A DNA stretch of 64,000 nucleotides from Rahnella rivi (GTDB lineage Bacteria > Pseudomonadota > Gammaproteobacteria > Enterobacterales > Enterobacteriaceae), in the NCBI RefSeq assembly GCF_019049655.1, contig NZ_JAFMOX010000055.1, positions 102,270 through 166,269 on the forward strand, written 5' to 3'. The notes under the pieces are model-generated. The model made no database searches. It saw nothing but the letters and a program-made list of their open reading frames with translations, and was not told the DNA's origin. Positions within the stretch are counted from its first letter, which is position 1. Each line of letters opens with the position of its first letter. The position numbers and the translations under genes were made by a program. Below are positions 17,564-25,814 of the stretch, piece after piece.

Positions 17564-18903
17564 TTTCCGCTCTCCTGTGGCTGAGGCGCGACATACCCGG
17601 TGGCAAACGACGGCAGCGAAAGCAGCCAGGTTTCGCGTTCAGCCTCCCGCACCGCACCGCGGGTGACGTCTTCGTGATATCCGCCCGCCATTTTTTTAGT
17701 GTTATCCGCTGGCGGTAAAGTGAAGGTCGCGCTGCGGATTTTTTGCTGATAACGCTGCTGGCCGGTGGCGTTATCCGCCCAGGAAAGTAACGGCAGCGGG
17801 CGCACCCGGATCTGATCGATGGATTTGTACGGCCAGGGCACAGCGGGATCGCTAAAGCGCGCCATGAAATCCAGCGAGGTGAGCACGCTGCCGCCCTGCG
17901 GGGTTTTGTAATGCCAGAGATCGATACCGTTTTTCTGCGCCAGCACCGCCATCATGCTGATCGCCTGCAGGTTGAAATAGCTGTAATGGAAGGAGCGGGT
18001 ACGCGCCAGTTCGGCGGGCTGCGTGCCGTCGGGGCGCAATTGTACGTCGAGTTTGCTTTTCATCAGCGTCGCCATCTCGCCAATCACCGCTTTATCGCCG
18101 AGATACCAGGCGATGCCGGAAACCTGCGTAACGTACCAGTTGCCGTGATTGTTCTCAGTCCGCCCCTCTTTTTTGGCGATTTTGCTGCCCTGAAGCCAGT
18201 GCAGATACTCCGTCATCCACGCGCGTAGCTGCTGATCATCGTTGTCGCTCCACGCCGGATTACCGCGCAGCAGCACCAGCGAATCGACGATGCGGGTGGA
18301 GAAATAACGCCCGTCCAGCACACCCGCGTTGCGGCCCGGCGAGATCCCCGGCACGCCCTGCGCGAAATTCAGGTTCGGGTTCATGCGGGTTTGCGGGGTG
18401 ATAAACCAGGTGCGCAGCAGGCTGGCGGCTTTGTCAGCGTATTTTTGTTCGCCAGAGAAATACCAGGCCAGCGTCAGGTTCTGCACCCGTGCGGTAAAAT
18501 CCGCCAGCCGCACACCGTCGCTCTGATCATTTTTGCTGGCCGGATTGACGTGACCGTCTTTGCGGATCCACGGCAATCCGTCGGATTTACTCTCGTCGGG
18601 CCACCAGTAGGCGCTCAGGCTGAGATAGTCATGTTTCGAGCCGCCGGGCGGCGTCATACCTTTATCGGTCACGCTGAGGTTGGGTTTTTTCAGCGCCGAA
18701 TCCGCTGCCGCCAGCAACTGCCGATAGGCGTCTGAGGTCTGCGGGGCGGCGGTGTTGTCATGCAGTTGCTGACGCACAACGTCCATCTGTGCGGTATTCA
18801 GAAAGGCCGGTTCTGCCGCCAGTGCGCCTGCGCAGCAAAATGTCATCGCCATCGCGGCGGCGAGCTTTTTTACCCCAAGGGTACGGCACTGAAATAACAT
18901 CAT
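17560..18903 (-). CDS. Secreted alginate-lyase-fold enzyme (Alginate_lyase family)
   Basis: This exported lyase has 447 residues. A signal peptide ends at ALAA (residue 30). The (alpha/alpha) barrel carries the family motif NNHGNWY at 251-257, and a later RTRSFHYSYFNL segment supplies the catalytic-type His/Tyr seen in PL5/PL38-like enzymes. It probably acts in the periplasm, shortening polyuronate chains before import. It is the first gene of a four-gene operon (lyase, PL17-like lyase, SDR, GntR) and is divergent from the symporter. A glucuronan- or mannuronan-specific activity is equally possible. Confidence 0.82.
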   Translation of the reverse strand: MMLFQCRTLGVKKLAAAMAMTFCCAGALAAEPAFLNTAQMDVVRQQLHDNTAAPQTSDAYRQLLAAADSALKKPNLSVTDKGMTPPGGSKHDYLSLSAYWWPDESKSDGLPWIRKDGHVNPASKNDQSDGVRLADFTARVQNLTLAWYFSGEQKYADKAASLLRTWFITPQTRMNPNLNFAQGVPGISPGRNAGVLDGRYFSTRIVDSLVLLRGNPAWSDNDDQQLRAWMTEYLHWLQGSKIAKKEGRTENNHGNWYVTQVSGIAWYLGDKAVIGEMATLMKSKLDVQLRPDGTQPAELARTRSFHYSYFNLQAISMMAVLAQKNGIDLWHYKTPQGGSVLTSLDFMARFSDPAVPWPYKSIDQIRVRPLPLLSWADNATGQQRYQQKIRSATFTLPPADNTKKMAGGYHEDVTRGAVREAERETWLLSLPSFATGYVAPQPQESGK

Positions 18904-19143
18904 GCGTTCTCCGGATTACAATGAATGTTCGCTTTAGTACTACAAATAAAGCAATGAATGCTGAGAAGCGCCAGTCAGAATTGGCTTAAAAAGCCACAAT
19001 ACGCCCAACAAGTGACCCGCTTCACAAATCGATAACAAACTAAGCATTTCTTATTTGTCGGACTTTTAATTTCATCACCCTCTTCTACGCTTGCTCAATA
19101 CATAACCAAAAACACCTCACCTGCAAACGAGAGAGTAACGACA
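18904..19143. promoter_or_regulatory. Divergent lyase/symporter control region with GntR-type sites
   Basis: This 240-base shared promoter region contains TAGTACTACAA (18935-18945), a full match to the FadR-subfamily operator pattern TNGTNNNACNA, 32 bases before the lyase start. A second site, TTGTCGGACTT (19055-19065), has one mismatch and lies toward the symporter. Both could bind the GntR regulator at 13828-14550. The sites were found by eye and are short enough to arise by chance. Confidence 0.4.
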
Positions 19144-20952
19144 ATGGATATCAATGTTCTGGTCATGATCGGTTACTTCGTCTTAATGATCGCCATCAGT
19201 TATGCCTTCAAGAAAATGGCATCCGGCTCCTCGAGCCATTACTTTCGCGGCGGCGGACGCATGCTCTGGTGGATGGTCGGCGCCACCGCGTTCATGATCC
19301 AGTTCAGCGCCTGGACTTTTACCGGTGCCGCCGGACAGGCTTACCGTTACGGCTTCAACGTGGTCAGCGTGTTCGCCGGTAACGTGTTCGGTTACCTGAT
19401 CGCCTGGTGGTGGTTCGCCACCCGCTTTCGTCAGTTACGGGTCGATACTGCCACAGAGGCGATCAACCATCGCTTCGGCAAAGGTAACGAACAGTTTTTC
19501 ACCTGGATGATCATTCCGCTGAGCATTCTGAGTGCCGGTGTGTGGCTGAACAGTCTGGCGGTGTTTGCCAGCGCAGTGTTCAAGCACGATATTACGCTGA
19601 CGCTGTGGGTGACCGGCGTGGTGGTGCTGGTGATTTCATTGCTGAGCGGCGCATGGGGCGTGGTGGCGAGCGATTTTGTGCAGACGCTGGTGGTGGCGAT
19701 CATTTCCATCGCCTGCGCGGTGGTGGCGCTGTTTAAAGTCGGCGGACCGGTCAAACTGGTGACTGAATTCCCTTCCGGCTTTTTCACCGGGCCGGACGTC
19801 GGGCCGCATTACATCTCGATTCTGGTGGCCTGCTTCCTGTTCTTTTTCATCAAAAATGTGCAGAGCATCAATAACCTCCAGGATTCCTATCGTTTTCTGA
19901 ATGCCAAAGACAGTTTCAATGCCAAAAAGGCCGCGCTGTTTGCGCTGTTGCTGATGCTGGTCGGCACGATTATCTGGTTTATCCCGCCGTGGGCGGTGGC
20001 CATCCTTTATCCAGACGCCGCCACCGCACACCCTGAACTGGGGAAAAACGCCACGGATGCGGTGTATCTGATTTTCGCCGAACGCGCGATGCCGCTCGGC
20101 ACCGTCGGCCTGCTGATGGCCGGGCTGTTTGCCGCCACCATGTCGTCGATGGACTGTGCGCTGAACCGTAACTCGGGGATCTTTGTGCGCAGCTTCTGGA
20201 CGCCGATCGTCAACCGCAACGGCGAGCGCAGCGACAAATATCAGCTGCGCGTCGGCCAGATCGCCTGCGTGGTCAACGGCGTGCTGGTGATTCTGGTGGC
20301 GCAATATATGCACACGATGCAGACCGTCAGCCTGTTCGACCTGATGATGAAAGTCGGTACGCTGATGCAGGCGCCGATCGTGGTGCCGCTGTTCCTCGGG
20401 GTGTTTATCCGTAAAACGCCGGACTGGGCGGGTTGGGTCACCGTATTGTTCGGGCTGTGCGTGTCTTACATCGTCGCCAATGTGTTTACCGCGCCGGACG
20501 TCGCACGGCTCGCCGGCATTACGCTGACCGCACGTGAGCTGCTGGATGTGGCGATCATGTGGAACATCTTCTCGCATTTGGTGTTTACCGGCGGCTTCTT
20601 CTGCCTGACCACCCTGTTCTATCGCGAAGCCAACACGGCGCGCGAAACCCAGCGCAAACAGTTCTTCATCGACATGGAAACCCCGGTGTATGCCGACAAC
20701 GAACAGGATGAATTCGACCGCCTGCAACGGGATAAAATAGGGCGGATCTCCATGTACATGGGTGCCGGATTACTGCTGATGGTCCTGGTGCCCAACCCGC
20801 TGTGGGGACGGATTCTGTTCCTGCTCTGCGCCCTGTCGATTCTTGTTTTCGGCTGGATTTTGCACCGCAGCGCAGAAAAAGGCATGAATGCCGCTAAAGC
20901 AGAAAAAGCGGCGGCGGCAGACAAGGTCAAAATCGTGGCGTCGCAACGCTAA
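19144..20952 (+). CDS. Sodium:solute symporter (SSS), probable oligo-uronate importer
   Basis: This inner-membrane symporter of 602 residues has about 13-14 hydrophobic segments and SSS-family features (GGRMLWWMVGATAFMIQFSAWTFTGAAG near 37-64 and FAATMSSMDCALNRNSGIFVRS, the sodium-site helix). It is longer than most SSS proteins because of a hydrophilic C-terminal part. Toa-type SSS transporters import unsaturated alginate oligosaccharides in marine bacteria, and this gene's position divergent from two lyases suggests the same role. GAGAGAGTAACGACA lies before the ATG. Confidence 0.82.
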   Translation: MDINVLVMIGYFVLMIAISYAFKKMASGSSSHYFRGGGRMLWWMVGATAFMIQFSAWTFTGAAGQAYRYGFNVVSVFAGNVFGYLIAWWWFATRFRQLRVDTATEAINHRFGKGNEQFFTWMIIPLSILSAGVWLNSLAVFASAVFKHDITLTLWVTGVVVLVISLLSGAWGVVASDFVQTLVVAIISIACAVVALFKVGGPVKLVTEFPSGFFTGPDVGPHYISILVACFLFFFIKNVQSINNLQDSYRFLNAKDSFNAKKAALFALLLMLVGTIIWFIPPWAVAILYPDAATAHPELGKNATDAVYLIFAERAMPLGTVGLLMAGLFAATMSSMDCALNRNSGIFVRSFWTPIVNRNGERSDKYQLRVGQIACVVNGVLVILVAQYMHTMQTVSLFDLMMKVGTLMQAPIVVPLFLGVFIRKTPDWAGWVTVLFGLCVSYIVANVFTAPDVARLAGITLTARELLDVAIMWNIFSHLVFTGGFFCLTTLFYREANTARETQRKQFFIDMETPVYADNEQDEFDRLQRDKIGRISMYMGAGLLLMVLVPNPLWGRILFLLCALSILVFGWILHRSAEKGMNAAKAEKAAAADKVKIVASQR

Positions 20953-20973
20953 GGCGTGGCGTGTTTAACCCAT

Positions 20974-21000
20974 AAAAAAACCCGCCTGGTGAGGCGGGTT
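20974..21000 (-). terminator. Intrinsic terminator, mainly minus strand
   Basis: A 9-bp GC-rich stem (AACCCGCCT/AGGCGGGTT, loop GGTG) lies between the convergent symporter and lipoprotein genes. The seven-A tract on its left becomes a T-run on the minus strand, so it mainly stops the lipoprotein transcript. It may also slow plus-strand transcription. Confidence 0.8.
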
Positions 21001-21032
21001 GAGATTTCGGAAAAAACAGACATAAAGCGATA

Positions 21033-21260
21033 TTACTTTGGCAGTTCCGTCACTTGTTTGACTTCAGTTTTGCTGATTTGCTGTTTCACACCATTTGCAT
21101 CGGTATATTCCAGTAAGCCAGTTTCAGCTTCTTTTGGTTTTCCGTCGCTGATGATGGTACGGGCATCATTCGTCTGAATGGCATAACTCGTGCGGGTGCA
21201 GCCTGACAACGCTGCGACACTGATTAATGCGGCAAGTGGCAAAATCAATTTCCTGTTCAT
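21033..21260 (-). CDS. YgdI/YgdR-family lipoprotein
   Basis: This 75-residue lipoprotein has signal peptide MNRKLILPLAALISVAALSGC with a clear lipobox, then a DUF903-type SH3-like domain (TNDARTIISDGKPKEAETGLLEYTD). The start at 21260 has GGAGAG upstream, while an in-frame ATG at 21278 does not. Function is unknown in the family. It lies 33 bases downstream of a paralogue in the same direction, so the pair arose by tandem duplication. Confidence 0.85.
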   Translation of the reverse strand: MNRKLILPLAALISVAALSGCTRTSYAIQTNDARTIISDGKPKEAETGLLEYTDANGVKQQISKTEVKQVTELPK

Positions 21261-21293
21261 CGTTCTCTCCTTTGTCATTGTTGACCTGAAAAA

Positions 21294-21527
21294 TTAGTTA
21301 TCCAGTTCGCTCATGTTTTTAACCTGATCACGGTTAATCTGCTCTGTCTTACCTGTCTCTGCATTTTTGTACGACACCAGACCGGTATCGTCATCGACCT
21401 GTGGTTTTCCGTCCGTTACGATGGTTTTTCCGTCCGTCGTTTTTATTGCCTGATTCGAGGCGCAGCCTGCAACAAACAGTATTGAGACGGCGGCCAGCGA
21501 TGCGGCAATAAGGTTTTTCCTTTTCAT
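21294..21527 (-). CDS. YgdI/YgdR-family lipoprotein, tandem paralogue
   Basis: This 77-residue lipoprotein begins at MKRKNL (21527), preceded by AGGAGGGAAG, the strongest ribosome site in the region. The signal peptide ends in the lipobox VAGC. The mature domain [20 protein letters not shown] parallels its downstream neighbour. It is the first gene of the pair and is divergent from ttcA. The role is unknown, and only small membrane-anchored envelope functions have been proposed for the family. Confidence 0.85.
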   Translation of the reverse strand: MKRKNLIAASLAAVSILFVAGCASNQAIKTTDGKTIVTDGKPQVDDDTGLVSYKNAETGKTEQINRDQVKNMSELDN

Positions 21528-21756
21528 ATCTTCCCTCCTGAATTGGGGTTTTGACTTAACAATTAGTCTATTAACTATAGTCACGAATTTCACATTCAGG
21601 CCAAAATCAGACAAACGGAAGTTTTTTGGCTGTTTTTTGGACGCAAAAAAAGCGGGTTTTCACAAAAATCCACCTGACAGCAGGCACCAAAATCCGTACC
21701 CTACTGCGCATAGACACTGGCGGCCTGTGCGCCGCGATTTTGCGAAAGAGAAATTT

Positions 21757-22683
21757 GTGACAAGTCCAATTCAGAAAGAAAAATACAACATAGATAAACT
21801 GCAAAAGCGCCTGCGTCGTGACGTGGGTAAAGCGATTGCGGATTTCGGAATGATCGAAGAAGGCGACCGCATTATGGTCTGCCTGTCAGGCGGTAAAGAC
21901 AGTTACACCATGCTGGAAATTTTGCGCAATCTGCAAAAAAGCGCCCCGGTGAATTTCTCCCTGATTGCCGTCAATCTTGACCAGAAACAACCGGGTTTCC
22001 CGGCGCATATTCTCCCGGAATATTTGCAGGAACTGGGCGTGGAGTATCAGATTGTCACCGAAGACACGTATGCGATCGTCAAAGATAAGATTCCGGAAGG
22101 CAAAACCACCTGTTCCCTCTGCTCACGTCTGCGCCGCGGCATTTTGTACCGCACTGCCACTGAGCTGGGGTGTACCAAAATCGCGCTCGGCCATCACCGC
22201 GACGATATTCTGCAAACGTTATTCCTCAACATGTTCTACGGCGGCAAGCTGAAAGGTATGCCACCGAAACTGATGAGCGATGACGGTAAACATATCGTGA
22301 TCCGCCCGCTGGCGTACTGCCGCGAGAAAGACATCGAACGTTTCGCGATTGCCCGTGAATACCCGATCATTCCTTGTAATCTGTGCGGTTCGCAGCCAAA
22401 CCTGCAACGCCAGGTGATCGGCGACATGCTGAAAGACTGGGATAAAAAGTATCCGGGTCGCATCGAAACCATGTTCAGCGCGATGCAAAATGTGGTGCCT
22501 TCACATCTTAATGATATGAATCTTTTTGATTTTAAAGGGATTCAGCACGGCAGTGACGTGGTAGACGGCGGGGATCTGGCGTTCGACCGGGAAGAGATCC
22601 CGATGCAGCCGGTCGGCTGGCAGCCGGAAGACGATGAAACCGTCGCGGTGGTTGAGCGTCTGAACGTGTTGGAAATTAAATAA
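21757..22683 (+). CDS. ttcA: tRNA 2-thiocytidine biosynthesis protein TtcA
   Basis: TtcA is an iron-sulfur, ATP-using enzyme that puts sulfur on cytidine 32 of certain tRNAs. The PP-loop motif SGGKDS lies near residue 46, followed by CSLC and CNLC cysteine pairs that bind the cluster. The protein is nearly collinear with E. coli TtcA. A GTG start at 21757 is chosen because AAAGAG lies before it and because it gives the usual length (308 residues). The in-frame ATG at 21637 would add 40 residues unlike any TtcA. Confidence 0.93.
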   Translation: MTSPIQKEKYNIDKLQKRLRRDVGKAIADFGMIEEGDRIMVCLSGGKDSYTMLEILRNLQKSAPVNFSLIAVNLDQKQPGFPAHILPEYLQELGVEYQIVTEDTYAIVKDKIPEGKTTCSLCSRLRRGILYRTATELGCTKIALGHHRDDILQTLFLNMFYGGKLKGMPPKLMSDDGKHIVIRPLAYCREKDIERFAIAREYPIIPCNLCGSQPNLQRQVIGDMLKDWDKKYPGRIETMFSAMQNVVPSHLNDMNLFDFKGIQHGSDVVDGGDLAFDREEIPMQPVGWQPEDDETVAVVERLNVLEIK

Positions 22684-22710
22684 TCTTCAGGCGTTAACCG
22701 TTTAGAGTTG

Positions 22711-22740
22711 AAAGCCCGCCGCCTGTGCGGGCTTTTGCAT
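22711..22740 (+). terminator. Intrinsic terminator after ttcA
   Basis: A 9-bp stem, AAAGCCCGC/GCGGGCTTT with a 7-base loop, is followed by T-rich sequence. It separates the convergent ttcA and the gene at 22743 and may work in both directions. Confidence 0.75.
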
Positions 22741-22742
22741 TT

Positions 22743-23420
22743 TCAGCACAAATCGACGGTGTCGGTCCAGTTGTAATTGGTCATCACCAGTTTCACCGGC
22801 AGGCTGATTTCGCCGAACCGCTGATGCTGATTTTCGTGGAAAAAATCCCGCAGGGTGGAAGGTAAATATTGAGCGCTGTAGCGCAGCAAAGTGCTGTGCC
22901 AGAATATTTGCGGGATGGCCGCGCCCGGATAGCGATCTTTAATCTTTCCCGCCCACGACGTCCCCAGTAAATGTTCCACCAGCGACTGCCTGACCCGCAA
23001 ACTTTCCTCATCGGGAATGCCCGCCAGCAAAAGTTGATCCGCCAGCGCCACCAGCCGCAGATCGCTTATGCGCATCACATGCCCCGCACAATGCTGCCTG
23101 AAGATGTCAGTCAGTTCCGCCAGACCTTCTGCCTCTTCCGGCCGCTCATACAACGCCTGTGTGATGGCGAAAAAGGTAAAGTGCATACCCTCGGGCGGCG
23201 CGATATCGGCCAGCGGATCGCCTTGCGCTGCGCGTTCTGCGCGGGCTAATAACCCCGCCATCGGTGCGCCAGCCCGGTTGCCGCTGGTAATCGCCAGCCG
23301 GGTGGGATGATAGAAAGGCGCGGATCTGACCTCCCCCGTCTGCGGATGTGCCTGCCATAAACTCAGCGTCCGCCGGGTCGTCTCTTCGTATGCCTGATGG
23401 ATCATTTTTCCGGTATGCAA
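22743..23420 (-). CDS. Putative 2H-phosphoesterase-like protein
   Basis: This protein has 225 residues and I cannot name the family with certainty. It carries two H-x-T motifs in suitable strand contexts, His80-Phe-Thr82 (MHFTFFAI) and His175-Ser-Thr177 (FWHSTLLRY). Paired H-x-T/S motifs about 95 residues apart are the hallmark of 2H phosphoesterases such as 2'-5' RNA ligase and cyclic phosphodiesterases. The start is TTG, chosen because AGGAG lies 6 bases upstream; no signal peptide is seen. It is divergent from fnrS. The catalytic assignment is an inference from the motifs only. Confidence 0.6.
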   Translation of the reverse strand: MHTGKMIHQAYEETTRRTLSLWQAHPQTGEVRSAPFYHPTRLAITSGNRAGAPMAGLLARAERAAQGDPLADIAPPEGMHFTFFAITQALYERPEEAEGLAELTDIFRQHCAGHVMRISDLRLVALADQLLLAGIPDEESLRVRQSLVEHLLGTSWAGKIKDRYPGAAIPQIFWHSTLLRYSAQYLPSTLRDFFHENQHQRFGEISLPVKLVMTNYNWTDTVDLC

Positions 23421-23504
23421 GACAAACTCCTGACCGCAAGTGTTGAGAGCCCTGTGGCAAAAATGCCCTCTGAAAAAGCTAACCGCACATAAACCTCAAA
23501 AAGA

Positions 23505-23518
23505 TTGAGCCAAATCAA
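23505..23518 (+). promoter_or_regulatory. FNR box for fnrS
   Basis: TTGAG-CCAA-ATCAA matches the FNR consensus TTGAT-N4-ATCAA with one mismatch. Its centre lies about 42 bases before the predicted fnrS start at 23554, the spacing of a class II FNR-activated promoter. ArcA may also act here, as in E. coli. Confidence 0.8.
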
Positions 23519-23553
23519 CATTGGAACTGCTGAATCGGTGCACTATCCATTCC

Positions 23554-23678
23554 GCAGGTGAATGCAACGTCAAGCGATGGGCGTTGTGCTCCATATTGTC
23601 TTATTTCCAAATTTTTAGAATTAATGCATAGCACTTTTTGATTCGAACGACGCCGGTCTTATGACCGGCTTTTTTTTG
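23554..23678 (+). ncRNA. fnrS: Anaerobic small regulatory RNA FnrS
   Basis: FnrS is an Hfq-binding sRNA made under anaerobic conditions that represses mRNAs of aerobic metabolism. The 5' part (GCAGGTGAATGCAACGTCAA) and the block GCGATGGGCGTTG match E. coli FnrS closely, as do TCCATATTGTCTTA and GCATAGCAC. It ends in a terminator with stem GCCGGTC/GACCGGC (23652-23669) and a run of eight or nine T. The length of about 122-125 nt equals the E. coli RNA. The location beside zntB is also conserved. The terminator stem bases differ from E. coli but still pair. Confidence 0.93.
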
Positions 23679-23701
23679 GTTTTTTTTCAGCAAAACACGC
23701 A

Positions 23702-24685
23702 CTACAGCCAGCGGCTTTTCTTCAGCCACCAGGCCACACCGCCCACCAGCACGACCAGCGACACACAGAAAATCGTAAAGCCTAAATGGGATTCATTGCC
23801 GGGGATCCCGCCAAGGTTGACGCCAAACAGCCCGGTCAGGAAGGTGGTCGGCAGGAAAACCATCGCCAACATCGACATCGTGTAAGTGCGGCGGTTAAGG
23901 GAATCGGCCATCAGGGAACTGATTTCGTCAGAAAGCACGGCCGTGCGGGCGATGCTGCCGTCGAGATCGTCAAGCCCGCGCCCTAAACGATCAGAGATTT
24001 CCTGCATCAGACGGCGTTCATCGTCATTCATCCAGGGCAAACGCTCGCTGGAAAGACGGGAAAACACATCGCGCTGAGGAGCCATGTACCGGCGCAGAAC
24101 AATCAGTTGTTTACGCAACAACGCCATCTGGCCGCGCTCCGGCACCTGTTGTTCCATCAGGTCATCTTCGATATCAATGATTTTGTCGTGCAAATCTTCG
24201 ATAAAATCGCTGGTGTGATCGGTCAGCGCATCACACATTTCCACCAGCCAGCTGCCGGTATTCTTCGGCCCGCTGCCCTGCTGCATGTCATTGATCATCT
24301 CTTCCATGGAGAACACTTTGCGGTGACGCGTGGAGACGATCATTTTATCGGTGAGATACACGCGAATGGTGACCAGCTGATCAGGCCGCGAATCCGCGTT
24401 GAGATTGATACTGCGCAAGGTGATAAGCGTCCCCTCGCCCATACGGATGACTTTCGGACGCACGCTGTCACCGGCCAGTGCCTCGCGAACGGCGTCCGGC
24501 AAGACAGGCGTGGTGTTGATCCAGTTTTCACTCTGCGGGCGGGTATAATCAAGATGCAGCCAGCACGGTTTTTCCTCCGTGGCAACGCACTGCGCGCTGA
24601 TATCATTCACACCGCCCTGACCGTCGAGCTGGAAGGAATACACAGCATCGGGTACCTGTAGTTCTTTTCCCTTGATGACTTCCAC
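23702..24685 (-). CDS. zntB: Zinc transport protein ZntB
   Basis: ZntB is a CorA-superfamily inner-membrane protein that moves zinc. Its 327 residues equal the E. coli length when the GTG at 24685 is taken as start, with AGGA upstream; an in-frame ATG at 24709 would add eight residues. A long cytoplasmic funnel domain is followed by two C-terminal membrane helices, with the CorA-type loop signature [10 protein letters not shown] between them (GVN in place of GMN). It is convergent with fnrS, as in E. coli. Confidence 0.93.
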   Translation of the reverse strand: MEVIKGKELQVPDAVYSFQLDGQGGVNDISAQCVATEEKPCWLHLDYTRPQSENWINTTPVLPDAVREALAGDSVRPKVIRMGEGTLITLRSINLNADSRPDQLVTIRVYLTDKMIVSTRHRKVFSMEEMINDMQQGSGPKNTGSWLVEMCDALTDHTSDFIEDLHDKIIDIEDDLMEQQVPERGQMALLRKQLIVLRRYMAPQRDVFSRLSSERLPWMNDDERRLMQEISDRLGRGLDDLDGSIARTAVLSDEISSLMADSLNRRTYTMSMLAMVFLPTTFLTGLFGVNLGGIPGNESHLGFTIFCVSLVVLVGGVAWWLKKSRWL

Positions 24686-24780
24686 GATGTTCCTCGCCTT
24701 CATTCTCAAATTCTGTTCAGTGTAACGTTAAGTGCCTGAAGTTCAAAAACTCAACCCTGTGGTGATTTATCCACGTTACG

Positions 24781-25713
24781 TTACAGGGCCACCCGCATTT
24801 CTGCCAGTTCGGGCATCACACTGCGCATGACGTCGAAGAACTTGCGCAACCGCGCCGGATAATACGTGGCGTAGGGGTAAACCAGATAGACCGGCAGCGG
24901 CAAGGCATTCCAGCCCGGCAGAACCCGCTGCAACCGCCCTTCGGCAATGTCGTCATTCACCACCCACGCGGAGACGATTGCCGCCCCAAGCCCGGTGAGC
25001 GCGGCTTTGCGAACGGCATAAAGGCTGTCTGTCGCCATTCGCGGCGAAATGACACAACTTTCGGTGATGTCATCGCTGTCGTGACGCAGCGTCACCTCAT
25101 TGCGGTAAAAAGTGCTGAACGCGATCCACGGCAGCCGCCCCAGCTCGCTCACCTGCGTCACCGGATGCTGCTGCAATAATTCCGGCGTGGCCACCACAAT
25201 CCGCGGGACCTCTGCCAGCAGGATCGCCACCATCGACGGATCCGCTACGTTACCCACCTGGATCGCGCAGTCGATATCTTCTGACAGGAAATCCGGCGTG
25301 CGGTCATTGAGCATCCAGTCAATCGTCACGTTGGGATAGCGCTGTAAATAGCGCGTCAGCGGTTCAATCATCTGATCCTGACCAAAGGCATGGGGCGCAC
25401 GGACGCGCAGCGTGCCCACCGGTTCATCACCCGCGCCGCTCAGCTGATCTTCCAGCGCCGCCCAGTGTTCGAGTAATAATTTTGCCTGCTGATAACAGCG
25501 TTCGCCGTCGTCGGTGAGTTTCATCGCATGGGTGGTACGCAGGATGAGTTTTGCGCCCAGCAGGCGTTCCAGCGACTGCAACCTGCGGCTGACGGTCGGC
25601 TGGCTGGTGCTCAGTTGAATGGCCGCCGCCGAAAGGCTGCCGCTTTCGACAATCCGGATAAATGTTTGCATCAGATCGATGCGGTCAATGCCGCTGGTGA
25701 GAGGTGTATTCAT
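24781..25713 (-). CDS. LysR-family transcriptional regulator
   Basis: This regulator of 310 residues has the N-terminal helix-turn-helix of the family (MQTFIRIVESGSLSAAAIQLSTSQPTVSRRLQSLERLLGAKL pattern, here residues about 15-56) and a periplasmic-binding-type effector domain. The start at 25713 removes an unlikely 14-residue leader. It is divergent from an MFS gene with a 101-base gap, the usual arrangement in which a LysR protein controls the neighbouring transporter. Inducer unknown. Confidence 0.85.
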   Translation of the reverse strand: MNTPLTSGIDRIDLMQTFIRIVESGSLSAAAIQLSTSQPTVSRRLQSLERLLGAKLILRTTHAMKLTDDGERCYQQAKLLLEHWAALEDQLSGAGDEPVGTLRVRAPHAFGQDQMIEPLTRYLQRYPNVTIDWMLNDRTPDFLSEDIDCAIQVGNVADPSMVAILLAEVPRIVVATPELLQQHPVTQVSELGRLPWIAFSTFYRNEVTLRHDSDDITESCVISPRMATDSLYAVRKAALTGLGAAIVSAWVVNDDIAEGRLQRVLPGWNALPLPVYLVYPYATYYPARLRKFFDVMRSVMPELAEMRVAL

Positions 25714-25814
25714 ACGTCCCGCGTATAACAGTTTTACCTTACTGCAGCCTACCACTCATAACCATTCAGGTGAAGAATGCATTCCTGGTTACCTCATTCA
25801 CTCAGGAATACATA

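Noticed and set aside
19636..20727. 363-codon open frame antisense to the SSS symporter
   Set aside because: Composition is His/Gln/Arg-rich and there is no ribosome site; it is the complement of membrane-helix codons.
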